Positions 35,274 through 49,387 of a stretch of 64,000 nt of DNA are shown piece by piece; the stretch's first letter is position 1; each line of letters starts with the position of its first letter. The position numbers and the translations under genes are program-made. The stretch is from Apus apus (Eukaryota > Chordata > Aves > Apodiformes > Apodidae): positions 47,997,905-48,061,904 of the forward strand of contig NC_067312.1 of the NCBI RefSeq assembly GCF_020740795.1. Reading direction: 5' to 3'. Under the pieces are notes generated by a model, which saw nothing but the letters and a program-made list of their open reading frames with translations, was not told where the DNA came from and did not search any database.

Positions 35274-37223
35274 CTTACACATTTTCCAAAGTTGAGCTCA
35301 TCTTAATCTTGTCCTCCCACCTTCCTGTCTTTGCATTCCTTTCCCATCTTGCTGTTCAGAATTTTTTACAGTGACACACAGACAGGTGTGTTTGGTTTTT
35401 ATTTTTTTGTTGTTGTGTGAAGTCAACATGAAAGCTAATCCATACAACTAGCTTTGGAGACACATTTCTTTCTTTACATCTGGCAGCCATGATCTGCACA
35501 GCAGAGTGCTATCTACCTCCCCTACCAAGGAAACAGTCTTCTGTCTGGAGACATTTAATACAGGATTTAATTAATATATAATTTGAATAATACATATAAA
35601 TGTGCTGACAATACTTAAATGCTGACAATATTTAAAAGGATTCCATGTATTCAGTAAAAAGGCACCGAAGAAGATAAATAGTCCACAATTTGAAACTTCA
35701 CCTTCTGGAAGTAATTAAAGAACTAATGTATCAGAGTATTTGGTTTAGATACAGAAGCTCCAATCCATGCTTTGCAATTTTAAGAGGAAGCAGAAACAGA
35801 GGAACCAGACTGTCAGTTTTTTACACTAAGGCTTCTCTGAATTCTTCTGTTTCCAGTAACGTTACATTGAACTGCAGTTTTAGAAAGTGACAGATGAGTT
35901 CAGTGAGGGAAAAAAAAAATAAAGCTTGCTTGAGGAAAAAGAAACATATGAAGTGGTACTAAAACATGCTTCACTTTGGCCAAACTGGATGGAACAAAAT
36001 GCTTGCAAGAAGTGATATCCCATTTCCAATATGGTCCCTCTAAGAACAGACTTAGGAAGGTTTAGAGGCTACCAGAATCAGCAACTTCTTGAGGACAAAA
36101 GGACTTGAGTGACGGAGACTTCTATTCTTAAATGTGAACTTAAAACTTAAAACACCTGTCCAAACATACTTGTATCCAAACAATAAAATTACATTTTAAG
36201 AAGTTGTTGCCAAGATTAAAATTTCTCACTACTTGTAGTAAGCTAATAAAGTCTAATCTTGCCCTATGTCTAACACAGTTTTAGAGGAAAATTGTCGTTA
36301 TACATTTCTGTGCAACTGCAGCCACATGCCCTGCAGCACAACAAAGATCTGGGAGGATGTCTTATCAGTGACTCATAATCATTACCAGGACTGTTTTTAA
36401 ACCAGATGTGAACACAAAGAGTTTCATGCCTTCATTTAGATGGATTGCTTTCATTACAAACATTAACTCCTTGTAGTTTACTATACCTGTCACTACTGCT
36501 GACAACAAGAAGAATGAACTTTAATTTCTTTTCCTCCCTTTCCTGAAACTGAATTAAAAAGAGCTATCCTAATTTTTCTCAAGGGCCCAGATTCTTAGCA
36601 TATTTTACTATAAACTTACTTTTCTGTTGCACCACTCCTAAACATAACAAACTTTCTGTGGTCTACAGCTCCACAGTTACTGTATGTTGTACACTACTGT
36701 CCAGAAATGTACTGAAACCCAAGTGATACAGGCTACAATACTCCACAAAAATTCCATGCCGCTGTACTTTCTGCATCTGTGTTATCTAAGTGACTTCATA
36801 TAGCTATTTATTATCCTGAAATCTGCAGTAGAGAAAAACCTATATACCTATGTATTTTAATGGAACAGAAATGTCATTACCATAATTTTGCAATATATAT
36901 TATATTGTTCTGCAAGATAAACAGTTTTGCACTGATCTAAATACTCAGATGCTCAAAGAATAGCAAGTGTGCAATTATGTCAGAAGGGAACTTTACCTCG
37001 TATTTAACCTGCCGTAAGATTAAGAGAGGATCACTTAGTTATATTTGACATTGTTTTCAGATCTTTTTCTGTTAAAAGTTTTCCTTATTGATGAGTTACC
37101 CAAATAGGAATGAAGCCACTAATATTCAAGAAACAGTATTTCAAAATTTTGAAACATCTTTAAAATTAAATTATTTTCTTATTGGCTAAAATAACCAATT
37201 TAACCAAACTAGGGACCATTCAA
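35274..37223. other. Intron 2 sequence, nothing recognised
   Basis: AT-rich. No recognised exon, RNA or repeat family. Confidence 0.55.
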
Positions 37224-37355
37224 AGGAAATAAAATAAAATGAAATAAAATAAAATGAAATAAAATAAAGTAAAGTAAAGTAAAGTAAAGTAAAGTAAAGT
37301 AAAGTAAAGTAAAGTAAAGTAAAGTAAAGTAAAGTAAAGTAAAATAAAATAAAAT
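37224..37355. repeat. (AAAGT)15 microsatellite flanked by AAAAT/GAAAT units
   Basis: Fifteen perfect AAAGT copies at 37266-37340, bordered on both sides by AAAAT and GAAAT pentamers (37226-37265 and 37341-37355). The perfect core suggests recent expansion and length polymorphism. Long minus-strand frames across it (Tyr/Phe/Leu repeats) are artefacts. Confidence 0.97.
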
Positions 37356-39785
37356 AAATAAAGGGGGGGACACAAAAACTGAAAAGCAAACAAACAAAAA
37401 CCAACAAACCAAACACCAGAGCAATAACATGTAATAGTTACCATTTGCATCATCTATAGAGGCACCAGGTTCCCTTGATATAATTTAAAGCAGGATAACT
37501 CTGAATATACAAGGAGTGCTCCTAACAATCACAGAAGAATCTGTACAAGACCACTCAAGAGAAAGGAGAACACCATTCTTGCAGCAGAAAAAAGATGTTC
37601 ACAACCCAGGTGAAGGACAGTAGCTCAGATGTGTTTTAAGATTCCTGAAAATAAAACTAATGGGGTTGGCAAAATTCAAGTGACTGTACCAAACACACAC
37701 AATGGAGCTTCATGTATGCATCTCATGGAATAATTGTGAAGACTATTTAGATAACATACCTCCAGGCTCCCAGTTCCAAAAGACATCTGAACAAATTTTA
37801 GTCAGGCACTCCAGGTGCTAGGCCAATCACAGGGACAAGACAGAAGGGAAAGGCAGCCAAAAGAGAGAAACTTAAAAAGCAATATAATAATACTAATAAC
37901 TTTATTTCTATCTATATATATATACACATCTTGTTGCTCTTTAAGAAAAGACTACTTACCTACAGAAAAATTTAATCCATGAGACAACTGAAAATGGAAA
38001 CCCAGTGACCAACTGGTAACATTAAGATGCTGGAAAGGTGTCGTTCCTTTCAAGAACGTGCAGTAGCTACTTAATAAAAATAAGTACATAAATATCCAGG
38101 GAATACTAACTTATTCTCCACTCTACAATACACAGTTAAAATACAAAGGCTCACAAGGGTAAAAGTGACAGTTGCATTTCTGCATGTGGGAAGAGAACAG
38201 AATAAATTAAGATGAAGTTGGTGTACTGACCAAAAGATACAGTGCATTCTCTTGAACACAGTGATTAGCATTACCCCATAAGCTATCCACCATAGCTATA
38301 CACAGGTCAGAAGTTCCCTCTTTAAAGTCTTGTATCTATCGATGACTAAGATACAGCAAGCTGGAGAAAGCAGTAGACATTTTTTTAACCTGATTCCCTC
38401 AAGAATGCTAATGCAAGAGAGGAGGGTATGGAGAGTCAGCAACCTGAAAAAAGGGGAGCACAAGAGAGTTAAGTCTAGGAGGTGTATTCAACAACCTGCA
38501 GAAGGTACCATTGAGCTGTGCCTTCAACCTAATTATAAAACTGACCTGAGTACGTTCTACTACTTACACCTGAAGTGCCAAGCCTTGAAAAAAGTGCCAT
38601 TTCAGAAATTAAATCTTGATTTTGAAAGTCAAGCAGTTCTCTGAAAAATTGGCCATTATTACTAATTTGTTACTGTATCGCAAGATGGAACAACATACTG
38701 AATTAAATTATATCATATGCTGTGAAAAAGGATACAGCAGGATCACACTCATCCCTTTATGTCAGCAGCTATGCTCTAGCAAAGTCCAAGCAGAAGCAAA
38801 CTGTTACTCCTTTTAAAACAAAAAATCCTATGCCTGAACAAAAGCTCAAAGAGATCTTCAATGTCTAAATAATTTTCTCATTAATTAAGACTATTATCTC
38901 ATTAATTATTAATGTATTAATTAATATTTTAAAAATTAATACTAAGCTAATACACCCAAAGTGCAATTTAAGGTATGAAATTTTATCTTCTTGATCTGAA
39001 AGAAAACTAATTTTTCATCTGTCAATGTTAAATAATAATCTAATTTGCCAGACTCTTCAGGTGGATGCAAAATTTCTGTGCTCTAACACCCCACTCTCTA
39101 GCATGGACTAAAATCTAAAAAAACCACCGCATTAATTAGATTTAATTACTAGTAGTAGTTATGCACTGTGCTGCACTACTGTGATTATGAAATCACAGTG
39201 GGAATATTTCTATTTTAAATTCAAGGTAAATGCTTCTTAGAAGAAGACAAAATGTTTTACTTTTCCAATTCTAACTGTCTAGCTCAAAGTGCCTCCAGGC
39301 TTGAAGATGAAAATAATTTTGGCCTACGTGAATTTACTCTACCTTTTATCCAAGACTGTAATGTACTTTTGGAAAATAGTGTGCTTTGGATTTGTGTTTT
39401 CTGGCCAAACTTCATGGTCTTCTCCTCCAGAAGTCCTGCACTGTTCAGGGGTATCAACTGTAATCCGGAGTGTGAGAACACAAGCGCAAGGCTTAAAGGG
39501 AGATTATGCAGCAGTTCAAAACTGAACAAGTAAAAATTTTTTTGTTCTATTTTAATTAAAAAAAATCTTAATATTTCAGGGTAAAATCAAGAAATCACAT
39601 TCCACAAGTAGCCATCAAAACAGAAGAAACTCCTTTCATTTGATCTTCCTCTCCTGTGTTACTGTTTTACACAGACACTTCAGGAACAACTAAAATCTGA
39701 TACTTTTCACTCACTGTTCCTCAATAGTTGCCTTAAAGTATCATGAACTAACTTTAAAATTCTGTCTTTCATTATTTTTTGCTGT
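37356..39785. other. Intron 2 sequence; ATTAAT-rich patch
   Basis: AT-rich. At about 38875-38945, repeated ATTAATTA/TTAATTAA palindromes occur; they are compatible with homeodomain-type sites but equally with chance in AT-rich DNA. No gene was recognised. Confidence 0.5.
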
Positions 39786-40305
39786 TGTGCTGGCAAGGCA
39801 GAGTGGCTGAAACAGCTGACCATCTCGGGAACAGGGTAAAGACCCACCTGGTGAGTTCCTTCTCCCCCTTACCTTAGCCTTACACACACATCTCACAACC
39901 CCGCTGAGGGGAAAAGGCAGCATTGGGCCTGTCCTCCATCTCCTCTTCCTCTCCTCAACTCTCCTAAATTCTCCCACTTGCAAGTACTGCTGGGTGGGAA
40001 ACGTTCACTGTTGGAGTGTTATCCCAAGTTTCTTTTGTTATCCCTTTTTGTTCCCTACCCTTACTGAACCTCCTTTCCTTAAATTTTGTTAAATCCCTTA
40101 AATAAACCATTCAATTCGTAAATCTTAAATCCAGCATCAACTGCATTTATTGTGGGTGTGGCGAGGGTTGGCTGCTGTCCGACTCTAAAAGTCGGCACTG
40201 CAGTTGCCGCTTCTCTGAGAGAGGTGAACACCACATACAGACCCTGGGTCCCAGCAAATTTTTCCAACAGGGAGAAAAGAGTCGGACTACGACAAGGGGT
40301 TCAGC
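39786..40305 (+). mobile_element. LTR-like element (ends uncertain)
   Basis: Moderate-GC block with an AATAAA at 40101-40106, followed by a U5-like GC-rich stretch (GTGGGTGTGGCGAGGGTTGG). This resembles avian ERVL LTRs. Candidate ends could be TGCTGTTGTGCTGG at 39790 and either CCCAGCA near 40256 or GGGTTCA near 40303, but no pair has a convincing duplication. Confidence 0.5.
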
Positions 40306-43300
40306 TCTGAAAAAGATAAAACTGGTTTGATATGCTTCTTGAAAGAGATTAAAGCATAAGCTTTTGCAGTAATCCAATTCCAACTAATTAATATTTTTTT
40401 AGCAACATACTAAATACACAAACCCCATATTTTTTTGCAAAATTGCTGTTTTCTGTATTTAAAGCCCTTATTGGTCTTTGCTTCCTCAGACTAAACTGTA
40501 GAACACATAATTCAAGCAACACAGACATTTCCATAGAGGCTGACTCATCTAGAGTCAGCATTCTTGCTCACTCATCACTCACAAGGCTTGTAAGTGTATG
40601 AAATCAAGCTGTAGCAGATTTCAACTTAACTCTTATTGCCATAAACTATGCCTGAAAAATGGAGAACCAGAATAAACAGATACAATTATAAATAGGTAGA
40701 TACAGTTATACATATGCAGCAATCTTTCTTGAATTTTTCACTTACGTAAGCAACATTATTATTTCTCTCTGAGTAGTAAGATGCGCGGCTTTAATAAAGG
40801 TACATGTTATACATGCTTCCCTTACAACAGGAGCCAAGAAAATATTCATACAGAGAAATCAGGCCCTTGGGATCATGTCAACAGGATGGAAAAATGTAGC
40901 TGAGGCAGGGGAGGCACCCATAGACACTACCAAAAAACCTACTGACATCAGACTTCAAAGTTGATTATAATTCTCTCATAAGCTAATGTAACATTTGCCA
41001 TGTCTTTTTTATACTTAATAAAACTGCTAAGAGTTATCCTTCCTATAGAAGGAAAGGAAAGAAAGAAAAGGATAACTATTCCTATTAGAAAACTGTGCAC
41101 TGTTTTTTTCTTCTTTTAAATACAGCCAAATCTTCCGACCCTCTTTCTTTGGCTAACCTCAAGTCTGCTGCAATCAGCAGGAAAGAAAAACTCTTATGTC
41201 TTTTTAAAAAAGAGACAACAGTGTTTAGTTTAATTTGTGATCATAAATACTACAAGACCACAAACCTTAACTGTTAATGTATGTTACTATCAACTGCCAT
41301 TACAGAAAGAATTTAATTCCGATGACAACTATGTCATTTCATATTTAATACATTTGGGTTTGCTGTATATACTGAGAATTGCATCTGCTGCATATATTAA
41401 CAATTACTTATGCTAACTGTACACTATTATACAACATGCTCTGTCCTAATTAGTATCATAAATTAGGTAAGCCTCTTCTTCTCTACACTAAGGAAAAAGG
41501 CAAAAAAGGAACAGAAAAGAGACCTCAATTCTGTATGACTTAAGGCCAGTCTGACAAAGACAAGTCCTTGCTCAGCTCCTTAAAGACAGAATAATGCTGC
41601 ATCTTGGTATTATCAAAAGGTGCAAGTCAAAGTTTATACAACTGACACTACTTTTTCCTTAGCAAAAACTAGCAAAATTTGAGATTCAAATACAAAACAA
41701 GGAGTCTCACAGGCCATTGGAAAGGTGCTATAATCCTGCTTATGTCTGACTCAAGTTTAAGAAAAATAAAATTAAATGGCAGTCAATACAACCAACAATG
41801 TACACCATTTAAAATTGTTACAGAAAGCTAGAATTTTTAATGTGTTTTTTACATGACTGCAATCTGATTTAAAACAATTTTTAAGCTACTGATTTGTATA
41901 ATTCTGCCTTTCTCTAAGTTCAGTCACATTTACGTTTTCTCTCCTCTGTTGGCATATTAATGCTAAACCCTTAATTTTTCTAAATTCCTTGGGAAATTCT
42001 AGTGCCACACCTTTATTGTTATAAAGTGCTAAAAATTATTAAAACCTGCACAGATATTTGTCTGTATGCTGTATTTTTACAGCAGTCATCCAAAACTGCA
42101 AAAGATAAAATTGGTGTGATGATGCTTCACTCAAACAACTCATAGCACATCTCCCTAGTGCTGGACAGCATGATGGATGAATTACTGGCAAGGGTCGGCA
42201 TCTTAGTGTCCTTTTAGTACAAATCAAATTAGTTCCTATACAAAATCTGTTGCTCACTCAACATAATCCCACTACTTCTAAAATTGGAGAGTGACATGAC
42301 ATCAAATTAAAAAACAGCATTCTTGAGCAATTATGTGGAAGAAATTAACATACTGTAGAGGTGACAATGTTCTGTTGAGATGTACAGACTTAACATTGCT
42401 ATTGCCAGTAATATTTTAAATAATATAAAAAGTTGTACATTATTTTTATTAATAAAGAATTAAAATTACTAATTAGAACTTGTGTCAAGTTTTTAAAATT
42501 ACAACTATAAAATATTTAATTTGCCTTCCCTAAAGATTTACTCACAGCAAATAAAAGATAACTATACCTTATTAGGTCAGTAAGCAATGAAGCTGAGTAA
42601 AAATCTTTCCTCTGTCAGGGAAAAAAAAAAGCTGGTATCCAGAGACAGACTACAAAAACAAGTTTCAGTGATTTACAATACTCAGTTCCTACTAAAGCAG
42701 TAAATACCAAACCTGTATTTGCAACCTATAGAACAGACCTTTTCCATCTACTGAGAATTTTCTAATAAGAAAACAAAAAAGTACATATTTTTTCCCACTT
42801 TCTCTGCATGTTGCCTAACACAGAATATTTCCTTTCAATCAAGATAACAATCCAAGCCTACTCCAGTTTGGGGTTTTTTACTGTCTTCTTGTTCTCCCCA
42901 TCCATCTGCCTCAGGCACATTGAGCAAAATTACTTTCACATTCAGCCAGAAACACTTTTTACCAGAATAATTTACTCTCTACAGCTGTATTGCTACTCAG
43001 GATACAAGCTGATAAACAAAACACACTTTTTCTTCCTTTTTCAACATTTTGCCTCTGTAGACCAACCATAGCTGTAGAGCTTTCACCAAGCCTTGATCCT
43101 TTGACTAACCAGAACACTATTTTGCTGCGATTTTGTGGTCAAGGAAATTAACTGATGATGTATTGGATTATTTGCCTTCTGTACACAGACCTAAATGACC
43201 ATATTGAAATCCACCAGCCAAAAAATTCCATCCTTCCTTTAGTTGTTTGTCAGAGCCTAGAAACTGCTATTGTAATTTCAAAACCATTTTTAGTAAGAGA

Positions 43301-44275
43301 TTTCAGAATACATTTTATTCCTGGAAATGCACAGAAACCTTACCTTATCCTTAGTGAATACAAACATAATTCTTATTCAAAGAATGTAAACTATAAATCA
43401 GCATCATGCCTCTATGTGAACCATATAATCCGCTGTATCTTGAGAGCTCATGAAGCATAAGGCCAGCATATCAATACTAAATAAAAATTGTAAAAATATT
43501 TGCAATAAATTAGGCAGTTCAAAACTTCCAAGAAAATACCAAGCATGCAAGTTTTGTCAGGCGTTGACAAGTCACCTTTCATAGATGCTTGGAAAATAAA
43601 AGGAAAAATTCTTAGAAACTAAGCGTTAAATTATCATGACCTGTTTCCATTCTGTTACGACTTTTCCACACCTGGTTCTAACCTTTCAAACTGACATTAA
43701 CAAACAGTATTTTAATACTCAGAGAAATGAGTATTCTGACAATTTTATTCAAAAATTAGGTTAGCATTTTTTAACACACACAATTCCAGAGAAATCATCT
43801 CTCTGTTTTGATGCATTGACACTGAGTTTGGACTAGCTTGTGCACTGATTTACCAGATGTACAGAGAAGCTGTTGTTCTTTCATGTTAGAAGCAGCAAAT
43901 ATAAAAACAAGCCTGCAATTTTCAATGCATTGCAGAGTCACTCTTGCTTAAGAGATGACTACTTTAAATCCTATGTAAACAAAACTGGCTGAAAGATGAC
44001 TATGAACTTCATAGTTCATAGATCACTTCATCGATCACTTCAGAACTACATATAAGAGTATGCTGTGTTATAGGCTTCCACCCCAAGTGAGCTTTGCTGT
44101 GATCTCACCATCATCCAAGATGCCCTGTTTCTTCCCCATTCTTCAGAATACTGTCTCTTCACAGACATACTGACTTGCAGGAGTCTAGGGGATCACCCAG
44201 TCTATCCTCTGGCTTTAAGTGTAGCTTCCAAAACGTCCTCCATGGAATCTGCACAATCTCCTGGGTAACCTAAAA
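40306..44275. other. Intron 2 sequence, nothing recognised
   Basis: AT-rich. Short open frames at 42808-43071 and 43155-43460 (plus) show no domain or family resemblance. Confidence 0.55.
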
Positions 44276-44278
44276 GTA

Positions 44279-45115
44279 CAGAATCATAGAATGGTTTGGG
44301 TTGGAAGGGATCTTAAAGACCATCTAGTTCCAACTCCCTGCCACAGGCAAAAACATCTTCCACTGGACAAGACCTGGCCTTGAACAATTCCAGGAAGTGG
44401 AACCTGTCCCACTACTGCCCTGTCCTCCTCATGGAAAAGTTCCTAATGTGCCACATGACCCTCCCAAGCTACAACTTGTAACAACTGTTCCCTTCTTATA
44501 CTGCCTGTGTCTATTGAGAAACATTCAGGCTTATTAGTTTGTAAATGTCCTAGTGTTTTTTTGAAGGCCACTATTCCACGTGCCTTAAAATTGAGCATAA
44601 TCTTTCCAGCAGGGAACAGAGGGTAGCAAACCTTCCCTCAGTCTGCTCACCATGTGCTTCTTTGCTTTATTTACAATGTGAGAATACATTTTGCTCAACC
44701 GGCCATCCAGTGGAAACCTCAAGTCCTTTTCAGCACACCTGTTCCTCAGCCACTCATCTCCCATACAAAGCATGGGGCTGTTTCACCCCACCTGCAGAGA
44801 TTTCCAGTATTTGTTTAACTCTCAAGGTTTCTGAAGGCCCACTCTTCAGGTGTCAAGGTGCCTCCATACTGCATCTCACTTGTTCCATCTGTATCACTCC
44901 CCAGTTAACTGTTTTCTGCAGACTTGCTGAAGGTACAGTCTTGCTTTCTATCTTAGCAACCAGACTCTTGATAGAGAAAAATACCGCACCTAGACTGAAC
45001 ACTGAGGGTACACCACTTTTCACCAGACACTAACTGGACATTGAACCATTACTTATACTCACAGGGTCCAGCAATCTGGGTGTTTTTCAGCCTACCTAGT
45101 GCTCTACTTAGTGCT
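44279..45115 (-). mobile_element. CR1 LINE fragment, old and diverged
   Basis: Plus-strand start CAGAATCATAGAATGGTTTGGGTTGGAAG is a CR1 3' end in reverse. The minus strand retains ORF2 C-terminal echoes (AEKDLRFPLDGRLSKM), and further right the FADDTK-upstream region is recognisable only at DNA level (CAGACTTGCTGAAGGTACAG). It has many indels and is more decayed than the other copies. The right boundary is approximate. Confidence 0.85.
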
Positions 45116-45340
45116 CTGTTCTTCCAAGTTCTGCAGCTTACAAATGAGAATAACACAGGAGCATCAGTGTCTTCTAAAGTGAAAGTACCCAGGCCAAGAC
45201 TCTTCCCTCATCTGCAAGTACTATAATTTCATGATAGAGGCAATAAGGCTGGTCAAGCATTGTTTACCTCAATAACACAAATTCTTCTTTATGATCTTCT
45301 TGCCCTTTGCATGTTTACCTTGCTATTTGTCTGTCACAGG

Positions 45341-46021
45341 TGTCCTGATTTGAGCCAGGATGAAGCCAATTATTATTTTTTCTTCAGTAAGCTTTCTTTT
45401 AACTAGTAGTAGAGTGTTCCAACTAAGACTGATAACAATGGAATGTTTTTCTAACTGCTGGGTCTTCAAGGTCTCACCTTTACTCTGCTGGCTCAGACAC
45501 TACCATACCAGGAGATCTCTGACCCCCCCCACAGGAGGCTGAGTTAGACAGACAGCAAAATTCGCCAGAGATATTCCATTCCATATATCTACGTAAGCTC
45601 AGACGAAGGTCAGAGATCACAGAAGACAACTTCCTTCCTGCTTCTTCTTCCTTGCTCTTCCATCCATGACTGGCATCTGGGGAGGACTCCGTCCATCCAT
45701 CACCCCCAGGCTCGAGCTCTCCTGACCCTCATCACTCTGTGCTTTCTCCAGCAGCTCCGGAATTTCTCGGGACTGTTCCAGCTCAGGAGATGCTGTGGGA
45801 GCTGCTGGGGGTGAGGGGAGGCAAGAGGCTTTTGCACATATCTGAACATATTTGTATATAATTGTACATATTTTCATATATCATTAGTGTTTAATTAAAG
45901 CTGTGTAATTTAGTTTTCAATCCAGTAAAGTCTCTCTCTTTTTCTCTCTCTCCTTCCCTACCTGGATGAGAAGGGGAGAGGATCGAGAGCATTGTTGTCA
46001 AACCTGACTCAAATGGTGACA
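45341..46021 (+). mobile_element. Solo LTR, ERVL-type, 681 bp
   Basis: It begins TGTCCTGATTTGAGCC and ends GACTCAAATGGTGACA, long inverted termini matching at 12 of 16 positions. Flanks ACAGG (45336-45340) and ATAGG (46022-46026) form a 5-bp duplication with one transition. ATTAAA near 45892, followed by a CT-rich U5 (TCTCTCTCTTTTTCTCTC), supports plus orientation. There is no internal region. A different subfamily from the 17.4-kb element. Confidence 0.85.
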
Positions 46022-46026
46022 ATAGG

Positions 46027-49000
46027 GAATGTATCACAAATCGTCCCTGAGGATTTCAGCTGAGTAGCTTCCACCACTTGTTCATCCCAACACAACTGGA
46101 GAACTCCTTCTTGCTATGCACACCTTGTTAAACTGAGTCATCTCCTTTTTTTGGTACCTTTTATATTTAGCACATCTGAATCTAGAACATAAGTGAAGAG
46201 ACTACTCAAAGCCATGAAAAACTACTTAAGACTGAAGGAAAAGAAAAAGAACTTCTCCAGGGAAAACATTTTAGGCTTAATTTCAAAAAAGGTGAATACT
46301 TCAGACTATGAAGTACATGACAAGATGAATCTTTCAGATTATGTGTTCTCTCTCCAGCAAAGCTAAAAATGTGAAGTAATGCATCCTTTGATTACTGCAT
46401 TGGCTACATACTGCTTTTACTGAACTAATAGTTGTTGGGTTTTTTTTAATAATAAATGTTATCCATTATTTTGACAAAGTAAAAAAAATGAACATCCTGC
46501 CAAACAAAATCTTAGTAGATCTTAAAAATACTTAGTAAAAAGGGAAACCTGATAAATCTTAACTGCTGTTCATTCTTGCTTATAATGTTATAATAATAAA
46601 TTCTAAGTTGAATGTTTAAATATTTTTGGAAACTGTTGGATAACTACCAAAACCATTAAGCACAGCGGGAGAACATTTAGAATTTAAGAACAAAAAGGAA
46701 CACTCATACTAGCAGAAGGGAAAAGCTGCAACACTTTATCCAAAGGATCACTAGAAGAAAAAAAGAAACCACCAAGCAGAAGCAATGATGTCAGTCCACT
46801 GCAGTAACAATGCATTAACACTATAGCTATAAGCAAGAACAGTTAATACATGCTGCTTGTCTTTGAACAAAGTGTATTTGCTTAGTTTTTAACAAAAGGT
46901 TTAACAATTACTTTTTCTAGAAGTAACAGATAATTGAATAGAAAAGCTCAGTCATCAGCAAAGTTGCTGCAATCAATACACTACTCACAAGGCAATGAAC
47001 TCTTCAATATACTCTGCAATACGTAAAAATTTGGGGTTTTTTATATACCTCACTAGATAAGGCCCAAATATAGGACTACTCTTCATGAAGAACTATCTGT
47101 AATCTTATGACACTCACTTGTTCAAAACAAAATCTGTGGAAATGAATTTTGGAACAAAAGGCTGGATGAAAAAATGACAGAAAAGGTATTCATGTATGTA
47201 GTCACAGCAGTACTTTTCCGTAAGTAATAAATGCACACACACATAAACATATGTTCCTCCTGCACCTGCACAAAATAAAATAGCTGCCATTCCTTGGTAT
47301 AAAAATCCTGCTTCTTGTAAATTATCTTGGCTTAACTTGTCAGAGGAACTTGAAGTACAATACTGACATGGCTACAATTAGTATGGACTTTAACATAAAA
47401 GGTGCAAATAAAACCTTGACTGAAACAGTCTTGAAAATGTAATAATGAAACATCAAAAAGTGCTCAGAGTATTAAACATGCAACCATAATTTACATTTGA
47501 CCAAATAATTGCATTTTTTTTTCCTTCTGTTCTTTGGAGTCAGATTCACAAAAAAAATGTCCAGAAAATTAAATTAAACAAAAGCCCCATTATTTTAAAC
47601 TTTGTGTGATAAAAAAGGCACAGTGAATGTCTGTAAAAATATTTCTTTTAAAGTCGATTGGCGATAGCAAGGCCATGTTGTGTTATATACATCCTCGATA
47701 CTTTAAAATATAGAGATTAAACTTTAGAATTGAAAAAAAAAAAAATTCTAATTCTTACAGAGCTAGCAATTCACATGGCAAACTGCATCATCTCAAAGCT
47801 GCCTTTTCTTTATGGGACAAATGTCAGAGAATAAGGAAAAATATTTTCAGAAGCTTTCAGAAAAGCCCCTATTTTACAATCATCCCTTCACACAGGGACA
47901 CATTATTTTTCTTCCTATTTTATGGCAAGTGAAGGACAATTCAGAATGTTAGGAACCTCCCATGCACAAAGAGGGTCTCAGAGGATGCTGTCAAGCAGGC
48001 TACATGGAAGAAAGGCTACCTGGACTGTACCTTCCATATACCAGTTCCTGGGGGGTTGTACCCAGAAAGGTAAAACATGTTCCTCTCCCTCTCTAGCTGC
48101 CAAACAGAAGGCTCATGCTACTTTTTTGCATTCCTCAGTCAGCTGATGATGGCAATATTTCACACACACACTCCCCCCTCTGTTTTGCACCACTTCCTCA
48201 CACTAACAAATGCACTCTTGTCAAATTTTCCTCACACCACTTCCTCACAAAGAGCATTTTTTGACAGATGACAGTGGTAATGGAAGTATTGTGGACTATG
48301 GCAAAAGAGAAAAGTCAGAACACTCAGAATTCATTCACTTCCCCTGGGCTTATAGATTTTATGAGACTGTAATTTGCTTTCATGTTGGATTTTTACCATC
48401 AGTATATCTCTTCTTGACATAACTTGGGAGGGAAAACAGACAAACTAACACCATACAGCTAGCAAACATCTGAAAGGAATCATATTTTGTTACCTGTTAG
48501 CAAAGAAAAATTGCCTTGTCCTATGAACTCTTTGAAAACAACACCATTCCTTGTATCTTGGCTACAATGTGATTTTTCAGCAGCAAAGCGAGTAACTTCT
48601 ACTAGTGGTAAAAACACCTACAAAGACTATTTCTGGTCTGAAGACCGTAATTCCTGTACAGGCTTCTAAACTACCCAAATTACACTGCCTGTTAGTTTAA
48701 TGACTATTTCTAAATCTACCAGTTTAGTAAGATAGATTATTATTTAATTACACAATTCCATAGCTTTTAGCAGAAAAGTTTAAATACTCTTTTCTCAAGA
48801 AGAGTTTATGGATGTATACATATGTGTATGTATATTTATATACATGTAAATAAATATGTATATAAATATACATACAAATAAATTAACTTATCTTTGTTCA
48901 AAGGCATTTAATTAGTTTGTCATCTATTCAGACTGTCTACCCTCTTAAAACTTTAAAATAAAGGTTTTAATGTGTTTTCATCTGTAACTACATTTTAGGA

Positions 49001-49384
49001 GGATTTTACAATACTATCATAGGAATTCTGCAGGCAATGGCATGCACTAGCAGTTCACAATCCAAACCACCTGTTTAGCTTTGTGTATCACTGATTACTT
49101 AAAACTGCTCACTGAGCACACATGTAGAGAACAAAAAGTCACCTGCATGAAGGTCATAAACCATTTGAACACTGAATTATTTTACAATTACTTGCATAGT
49201 ATAGAAGAAGTCCAAGAATCTGCTCTTCTACAGGGCAGGAACTAATCAAGCTAAAAAATGGACATTAATGAGCTGTCTAATAACGTGGCAATACTACAAC
49301 ATTTTGCAAAGACATTTATGTAGACTGACCATAAAAGAACAAAAGTAAGACAAAGGCTGTTGAGTAGATTAATGTGATTTATTT
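46027..49384. other. Intron 2 sequence; short TATATA/TGTATA patch
   Basis: AT-rich, with a TATGTGTATGTATATTTATA-like patch at 48817-48885. No gene was recognised. Confidence 0.55.
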
Positions 49385-49387
49385 GGG

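Noticed and set aside
37186..37453. Overlapping Tyr/Phe/Leu-repeat proteins on the minus strand
   Set aside because: Pure translation of the AAAGT microsatellite in three frames.
38868..38950. ATTAATTA-rich cluster as a homeodomain enhancer
   Set aside because: The surrounding DNA is strongly AT-rich, so such palindromes are expected; no conservation data are available to support function.
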